This document shows, in pieces, positions 13,197 to 15,017 of a DNA stretch of 15,017 bases. Positions within the stretch are counted from its first letter, which is position 1, and each line of letters opens with the position of its first letter. Source of the stretch: DASXMT01 sp035569695 (GTDB lineage Bacteria; Actinomycetota; Acidimicrobiia; Acidimicrobiales; RAAP-2); the NCBI GenBank assembly GCA_035569695.1, contig DATMMO010000315.1, forward strand, positions 1 through 15,017, in the 5' to 3' direction. Under the pieces are notes generated by a model, which searched no databases, was not told the DNA's origin, and was given only the letters and a program-made list of their open reading frames with translations. The translations under genes and the position numbers were made by a program.

Positions 13197-14012
13197 TCAG
13201 GCGTCCCGCCGGACCATCAACCACCCACCGACGCCCAGGGCCACGACCACGTAGCCGCACAGCACCCCCAACGCCGCTGGCGGCGACAGGGTATGGGCCT
13301 GTTGGTGGACGCTGGCCATGGCCGAGCCCACCTCGCTGGGGAAGTACTGACCCACCGCGTCGTTGATCGAGTTGGGCAGGGCCTTCAGGATCAGGGGCAG
13401 GATGAACAGCAGGCCGACCAGGGCGCTGATGGCCCCGGCGGTGTGGCGGATGATGGCACCCAGCCCCAGGGCCACCAGACCGAGACCGGCGACATAGACG
13501 CCGGCCAGCACCACCGCCCACAGCACCCCGGGCTGGCCCAAGGACGCATCGGGGGCCCGACCGGAGAGCAGCGACTGACCGGACAGGAACATGATGAACG
13601 AGAGCGCCTCCCCGACCAGGAAGGCGACGCCACCGAACACCGCGGCTTTGGTGGCCAGCACCAACGGCCGATTGGGCACGGCGGCCAGCGTGGCTCGTAT
13701 GGTGCCGGTGGAGTACTCGGCCGTGATGATCAGCACGCCGAGGACGCCGATGGCGAGCTGGCCGAGGGCGAATCCGGACAGGCTCAGGTTGGTGGGGTCG
13801 TAGCCGACCTTGTCGGCCGCCGAAATCGTGGCCCAGTGGGAGGCCGTCTCGGCCGAGGCGAGGATGCTCACCCCGATGCTGGCCACCACCAGGGTGACCA
13901 GCGTCCACACCGTGGAGCGCACAGTGTGGAGCTTGGTCCACTCCGAGCGCAACGAGCCCGAGGCGCGGTAGTGCCCCTCGGGCCTCTTCGGGGTGACAAC
14001 GGTGGCACTCAT
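13197..14012 (-). CDS. ABC-2 type transporter permease
   Basis: A 271-residue membrane subunit of an ABC exporter. After a short cytoplasmic head with RSEWTKLHTVRSTVWTL (22-38) come six hydrophobic segments, at about 34-53, 80-97, 122-144, 163-187, 191-209 and 246-266. TAEYSTGTIRATLAAVPNR at about 97-115 is the conserved cytoplasmic stretch of this family. The ATG overlaps the stop of the ATPase gene by four bases (ATGA), so the two are translated together and form one transporter. Relatives export lipids, antibiotics or unknown compounds; nothing in the window identifies the cargo. Confidence 0.9.
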   Translation of the reverse strand: MSATVVTPKRPEGHYRASGSLRSEWTKLHTVRSTVWTLVTLVVASIGVSILASAETASHWATISAADKVGYDPTNLSLSGFALGQLAIGVLGVLIITAEYSTGTIRATLAAVPNRPLVLATKAAVFGGVAFLVGEALSFIMFLSGQSLLSGRAPDASLGQPGVLWAVVLAGVYVAGLGLVALGLGAIIRHTAGAISALVGLLFILPLILKALPNSINDAVGQYFPSEVGSAMASVHQQAHTLSPPAALGVLCGYVVVALGVGGWLMVRRDA

Positions 14013-14974
14013 GCGCTTCTCACTTTCTCTGCGGATCGGCGGAGACCGGTCGGTCCCCCCGGCGATGATGGAGCATCGCCGCGGTACTCCACGCTGTCGT
14101 GGGTCAGCTCCATGAATGCCTCCTCCAGCGAGGCCGACTGGGGCGAGAGCTCGTGCAGAACGACCTGGTGCGCTCCGGCCAGGTCACCGATGGCGCTCGC
14201 CCCCAGTCCGACAACTGACAACGCGCCATCGTCGTCGGTGGCCACCGTGGCCCCCGCCCCATGGAGGACGGGGATCAGACCGGTCAACTGGGGACCACGG
14301 ACCCGAACGAAGTGCTGTGAGCTCTGGGCGATGAACGTGGCCACCGGCATCTCGGCGATCATCGCCCCTCGACCGATCACTACCAGGTGGTCGGCGGTGA
14401 GAGCCATCTCGCTCATGAGATGACTGGATACGAACACCGTGCGTCCCTCGCCGGCCAGCCCCTTCAGGAGGTTCCGGACCCACCGGATCCCCTCGGGATC
14501 CAACCCGTTGATGGGCTCGTCGAACAGGAGCACACCGGGATCCCCGAGCAGGGCGCTGGCCATGCCCAGACGCTGGCCCATGCCCAAGGAGAACTTCCCG
14601 GCCCGCCGGTGGGCCACGCTTCCCAGACCGACCAGCTCGATCACCGCGTCCACCCGGGCGGCGGGAATGGCGTTGGTCTGAGCCAGCGCACTCAGGTGGT
14701 GCGCGGCGCTGCGGCCCGGGTGGAAGGCCTTGGCCTCGAGCAGGGCCCCCACCTCGCGGAGGGGCCAGGCCAGATCTCCATAGGCGCGGCCGTTGATCCG
14801 TGCGCTCCCCGCGTCGGGGGCGTCCAACCCCATGATCATGCGCATGGTGGTCGACTTGCCCGAGCCGTTGGGCCCCAAGAAGCCGGTTACCTGTCCCGGG
14901 CGGACCTCGAAGGTGAGGCCGTTCACCGCTGTCGTTTTTCCGTACCGTTTGGTGAGACCACGGGCTTCGATCAT
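14009..14974 (-). CDS. ABC transporter ATP-binding protein (drug/lipid exporter type)
   Basis: A 321-residue cytoplasmic ATPase that powers the adjacent permease. Walker A is GPNGSGKST at 34-42, the signature is the variant SLGMGQ at 129-134, Walker B is LLFDEP with Glu153, the D-loop is NGLDPEG, and His185 in SSHLMSEM is the switch histidine. At the Q-loop position the sequence reads GALLEAKAFHP, a form typical of this actinobacterial exporter subfamily, rather than having a plain Gln. Residues 215-321 form a C-terminal extension of the kind seen in this subfamily. The start is supported by AGGAG at 14980-14984, 5 nt upstream. The family includes self-resistance exporters, but no biosynthetic genes accompany it here. 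Confidence 0.93.
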   Translation of the reverse strand: MIEARGLTKRYGKTTAVNGLTFEVRPGQVTGFLGPNGSGKSTTMRMIMGLDAPDAGSARINGRAYGDLAWPLREVGALLEAKAFHPGRSAAHHLSALAQTNAIPAARVDAVIELVGLGSVAHRRAGKFSLGMGQRLGMASALLGDPGVLLFDEPINGLDPEGIRWVRNLLKGLAGEGRTVFVSSHLMSEMALTADHLVVIGRGAMIAEMPVATFIAQSSQHFVRVRGPQLTGLIPVLHGAGATVATDDDGALSVVGLGASAIGDLAGAHQVVLHELSPQSASLEEAFMELTHDSVEYRGDAPSSPGGPTGLRRSAEKVRSA

Positions 14975-15017
14975 CGAATCTCCTCGCAGCGTTGTCGGGT
15001 CTGAGCTCTCTCCGATC

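Noticed and set aside
14009..15017. A biosynthetic or resistance cluster around the ABC exporter
   Set aside because: No biosynthetic, regulator or resistance gene is visible nearby within the window, so the exporter alone does not support such a cluster.
1..15017. CRISPR arrays, insertion sequences, phage genes, toxin-antitoxin pairs or defence systems
   Set aside because: I saw no regularly spaced repeats, transposase or integrase motifs, terminal inverted repeats or recognisable defence proteins; gene content is ordinary metabolism, cell wall and transport.

Overview
The window is a high-GC, gene-dense stretch of chromosome. Coding regions abut on both strands, and GTG starts and 1-4 nt stop/start overlaps occur. 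The gene set suggests an aerobic, heterotrophic actinobacterium. Clues are a mycothiol-dependent maleylpyruvate isomerase-like protein, a single-ACT threonine ammonia-lyase, an L,D-transpeptidase with an actinobacterial-type layout, and several start codons placed 6-7 nt after a TANNNT box, as in leaderless actinobacterial genes. An Acidimicrobiia-like lineage is my best guess, but this is inference; no rRNA or tRNA marker is present.

Layout. Positions 1-857 (minus): a D-2-hydroxyacid dehydrogenase cut by the window edge, divergent from an aldo/keto reductase at 996-1928. Positions 1946-3339 (minus): a DoxX-family membrane protein whose stop overlaps the start of a short-chain dehydrogenase (SDR). 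Positions 3488-5243 (plus): an MDMPI/TIGR03084-type metal-binding protein followed closely by an HSL-family alpha/beta hydrolase. Positions 5336-6586 (plus): ilvA. Positions 6616-7809 (minus): an exported or membrane-anchored L,D-transpeptidase. Positions 8150-9778 (minus): a secreted sedolisin-type (S53) acid protease. Positions 9901-11493 (minus): an acyl-CoA synthetase. Positions 11629-13187 (plus): DNA-3-methyladenine glycosylase I and then a trimeric-type purine nucleoside phosphorylase. Positions 13197-14974 (minus): an ABC-2 type exporter, ATPase then permease.

The genes do not form one pathway. They fall into small independent units: a redox/membrane pair, a thiol-chemistry/esterase pair, isoleucine synthesis, cell-wall crosslinking, extracellular proteolysis, fatty-acid activation, base repair and purine salvage, and export. 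I found no CRISPR array, toxin-antitoxin pair, defence island, prophage, insertion sequence, tRNA or rRNA.

The points most worth a second look are small-scale. They are: an SDR whose catalytic YxxxK lysine reads as Asn; two short leader ORFs that sit 7 nt behind TANNNT boxes and overlap the start of the following gene; and two overlapping, mutually exclusive dyads just upstream of the sedolisin gene, one of which would hide its ribosome binding site. Two further dyads lie in the roughly 340-nt gap between the sedolisin and L,D-transpeptidase genes.
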